Source of the DNA: Firmicutes bacterium UBA1440
Lineage (GTDB): Bacteria > Bacillota > Clostridia > Peptostreptococcales > Anaerovoracaceae
Reading direction: 5' to 3'
Length of the DNA stretch: 14,566 nt
NCBI GenBank assembly: GCA_002329565.1
Contig: DCTM01000054.1
Span: forward strand, 1 to 14,566
Below, piece after piece: positions 13,110 to 14,566 of the stretch. Under the pieces are notes generated by a model, which saw nothing but the letters and a program-made list of their open reading frames with translations, searched no databases and had not been told where the DNA came from. Made by a program: the position numbers and the translations under genes. How positions within the stretch are numbered: the stretch's first letter is position 1; every line of letters starts with the position of its first letter.

Positions 13110-14202
13110 ATGCATCTTTCTTATCGCTCTTCCCCATTTTCTGCGTTCTGAAATAGTTACAGAACAACGCAATGATCAACAGGAGTCCGATATAACCTGT
13201 GAGCGGATACAGCGTACCGACAAGCTTTGTAAAACCGACGAAGCTTCCGAAAAGTCCGAGCACCGAAATGACCACGACAACGAGCTTCTTGTTCTTGAAC
13301 ACCGGGATATTGTCATACGCGGCCAATCTTTCGACCAATCCGAACAGGAGTGCGATCGCAGTCGTCAAAATCGCGATCATCAACATAAGCGCATAGGCCC
13401 AGCCGAGGTACTTGTTCATGCCGGCCGCCATCGCGTACATCGGCATATCATTTTCAAGCATCGCAGTCTGATTCTTCAGCATTCCGAGCAGGATCAACAG
13501 TGCAAGACCGCCAATCGTGGCACCACCCACGATCCCACCGATGACGGCATCCCTTCTCGATCGGGCTTCAAAACCGATCGGAGACAGACTGCAGACGGAG
13601 CAAATCATGTTATACGATACATAGACGAACGGTGCGATCAACCAGTGCGGTGTCGAAGCTCTGTCCAAGTGCAACGGTGCTTCCGTCACGCTGCCGTCGC
13701 CTGTTGTGAATGCGATGACCGCCATGATCGCACCGATGACGACCATGACCGGAATCGTCCACGCAAAGCTCTTGACCGTCGCTTCTCCGCCCATCAGTAC
13801 GACGACCGCTACAAGTGCAACCGTGAGAATCGCGCCGATTGTACTGTTCAGCCCCGTCACCGATGCAAAGAGCGAGCTTGCACCGGCAAACATGATGACC
13901 ATGACGCCGAACGAAAAGAATGTAATCAACAAATTAAAAAATACGTTCACGAGCTTACTGTTCGGCGAAACGACTTTCTCGTAATCTCCTGTGCCGAGAT
14001 TACGCGCAATCAGCATACACATCGCCCCCAAAACGGAGAACAGCACGCCGGCAATAACGGCCGAGAAAATTCCTTTGCCGCCGAATGCACCGAAAAACTG
14101 AAATAATTCCTGGCCGGAAGCAAAGCCGGCACCTACGACAATGCCCGGATACGCCATCGCAATTCCAAACCAACCGTAACCCTTTGTCTTTTCTTGTCCC
14201 AT
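13108..14202 (-). CDS. YkvI-family membrane transporter
   Basis: A 364-residue integral membrane protein of the YkvI group, which belongs to the broad APC/LeuT-type transporter fold. AMAYPGIVVGAGFASGQELF at 15-34 is the typical broken first helix with a glycine-rich centre. About ten hydrophobic spans follow, ending near residue 350, and the tail is basic and charged. Function in the family is not established; amino acid or other small-molecule uptake is suggested by the fold. Next to two amino-acid PLP enzymes on the same strand, uptake of their substrate is a reasonable inference. The ATG at 14202 has GGAAGGA about ten bases upstream. An extended -10, a 20-base palindrome and an inverted repeat lie upstream. 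Confidence 0.88.
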   Translation of the reverse strand: MGQEKTKGYGWFGIAMAYPGIVVGAGFASGQELFQFFGAFGGKGIFSAVIAGVLFSVLGAMCMLIARNLGTGDYEKVVSPNSKLVNVFFNLLITFFSFGVMVIMFAGASSLFASVTGLNSTIGAILTVALVAVVVLMGGEATVKSFAWTIPVMVVIGAIMAVIAFTTGDGSVTEAPLHLDRASTPHWLIAPFVYVSYNMICSVCSLSPIGFEARSRRDAVIGGIVGGATIGGLALLILLGMLKNQTAMLENDMPMYAMAAGMNKYLGWAYALMLMIAILTTAIALLFGLVERLAAYDNIPVFKNKKLVVVVISVLGLFGSFVGFTKLVGTLYPLTGYIGLLLIIALFCNYFRTQKMGKSDKKDA

Positions 14203-14238
14203 AATAATTTTGTCCTTCCTTCTTGGTTATGGTTCAAT

Positions 14239-14247
14239 AATATAACA
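14239..14247 (-). promoter_or_regulatory. Extended -10 of the transporter promoter
   Basis: On the minus strand TGTTATATT fits an extended -10 (TGn plus TATATT at 14239-14244). The -35 at 17-base spacing is poor (TGGCAT), as is tolerated with an extended -10, and may mean that an activator is needed. Confidence 0.45.
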
Positions 14248-14279
14248 CAAATATTTGTTTTATGCCACAAAATATTCGC

Positions 14280-14299
14280 ATTTTATTCATGAATAAAAT
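14280..14299. promoter_or_regulatory. 20-base perfect palindrome upstream of the transporter
   Basis: ATTTTATTCATGAATAAAAT is a perfect palindrome about 35 bases upstream of the extended -10. TTCATGAAT is repeated at 14309-14317. CATGAATAAAA resembles half of the ARG box bound by ArgR/AhrC in Bacillus, but the TGAAT and ATTCA elements are in the opposite order to the classical box, so the regulator is open. Confidence 0.5.
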
Positions 14300-14325
14300 T
14301 AAGCTATTTCATGAATTTTGTTTTT

Positions 14326-14354
14326 AACAATAAATTTTCTGTCAATTTATTGTT
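14326..14354. promoter_or_regulatory. Inverted repeat upstream of the transporter
   Basis: AACAATAAATT (14326-14336) and AATTTATTGTT (14344-14354) are perfect inverted arms with a 7-base spacer. AAATTTTCTG at 14332-14341 is the complement of CAGAAAATTT at the centre of the repeat at 12916-12950. It lies about 80 bases upstream of the -10. Confidence 0.6.
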
Positions 14355-14455
14355 TTTAAAACCCAACGTGAGGAAATATTATGTAAAAAACATAAAAAGG
14401 CCTCGAAAAATGCAATTGCCGATTGTTTATCCAAGCGACATTTTTTGTCAAAAAC

Positions 14456-14485
14456 AAAAAAGCATGCTGCACTGCAACAGCATAC
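14456..14485 (-). terminator. Second terminator of the rRNA operon
   Basis: GCATGCTG (14462-14469) pairs with CAGCATAC (14478-14485) around an 8-base loop; one pair is G-U only in minus-strand RNA. Six U follow on the minus strand. Confidence 0.8.
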
Positions 14486-14501
14486 TTCTTCCAAAAATCG
14501 C

Positions 14502-14533
14502 AAAAAAGATGCACTGCACCAACGCAGTACACC
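14502..14533 (-). terminator. First terminator of the rRNA operon
   Basis: GATGCACTGC (14508-14517) pairs with GCAGTACACC (14524-14533), a 10-bp stem with two G-U pairs in minus-strand RNA, followed by six U. It begins 12 bases after the 5S end. Confidence 0.85.
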
Positions 14534-14545
14534 TTTCAGCATGAA

Positions 14546-14566
14546 CCGGCGACGACCTACTTTCCC
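14546..14566 (-). rRNA. rrf: 5S rRNA, 3' end only
   Basis: On the minus strand the last bases of the window read GGGAAAGTAGGTCGTCGCCGG, the typical 3' end of a Bacillota 5S rRNA (GAGAGTAGG... before the terminal stem). The gene continues beyond the right edge, and the tandem terminators downstream support the end of an rRNA operon. Only about 21 of the roughly 117 bases are present, so the exact 3' base is approximate. Confidence 0.85.

Noticed and set aside
13645..14106. A plus-strand frame rich in His, Arg and Asp opposite the transporter
   Set aside because: The odd composition comes from the antisense of a hydrophobic membrane protein; no start signal.
14232..14270. Sigma-54 promoter for the transporter or class III gene, because TGGCA occurs in both upstream regions
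   Set aside because: The invariant GC of the -12 element (TTGCW) is missing at the correct spacing in both.
14421..14449. TTGACA at 14444-14449 on the minus strand as a second transporter promoter
   Set aside because: At 16-17 bases spacing the -10 would be TAAACA or AAACAA, too weak to call.

Overview
The window looks like chromosomal DNA from an endospore-forming Bacillota, most likely of class Clostridia. Evidence is a spoIID gene, an spmA-spmB pair, a YaaH/SleL-type GH18 hydrolase, an AbrB-type regulator with a C-terminal Cys4 motif, strong GGAGG ribosome binding sites, and the tmk-holB-ricT-trmN6 order that is a shortened form of the Bacillus subtilis tmk-yabB region. The right edge enters the 3' end of a 5S rRNA gene, so an rRNA operon lies just outside.

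Layout. 1-182 (minus): a short open frame cut by the left edge and what looks like the decayed start of a nucleoside hydrolase gene. 214-1238 (minus): the GH18 hydrolase and its terminator. 1434-2276 (minus): a MarR regulator and a small membrane protein under a near-perfect sigma-A promoter with a palindromic site. 2358-3409 (plus): spoIID behind a sigma-E-like promoter; a diverged copy of its promoter/start region lies at 1381-1432. 3403-4758 (minus): murA with its own promoter. 4778-4860: two hairpins between abrB and murA. 4887-5569 (minus): a DUF948-like membrane protein and the AbrB-type regulator. 5618-6729 (plus): spmA-spmB. 6722-10191 (minus): a probable operon of a 56-residue membrane protein, tmk, holB, ricT and trmN6. 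10203-14244 (minus): an amino-acid block of a YkvI-type transporter, a class III aminotransferase resembling branched-chain amino-acid 2-epimerases, and a HisC-like aminotransferase. 14456-14566 (minus): tandem rRNA-operon terminators and the 5S end.

How they fit. Sporulation genes (spoIID, spmAB, probably the GH18 enzyme) are interleaved with housekeeping genes (murA, tmk, holB). Both plus-strand sporulation units run tail-to-tail into minus-strand housekeeping genes with stop codons overlapping by 7-8 bases. The right-hand block suggests import and side-chain/stereochemical handling of amino acids. The epimerase-like gene and the transporter each have an inverted repeat with a 7-base spacer sharing the core CAGAAAATTT near or upstream of their promoters, which suggests a common regulator. 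No clear CRISPR array, insertion sequence, phage gene or tRNA was seen. I found no wholly new multi-gene system; the least expected items are the shared operator-like repeats, the duplicated spoIID promoter/start segment and the small gene in front of tmk.
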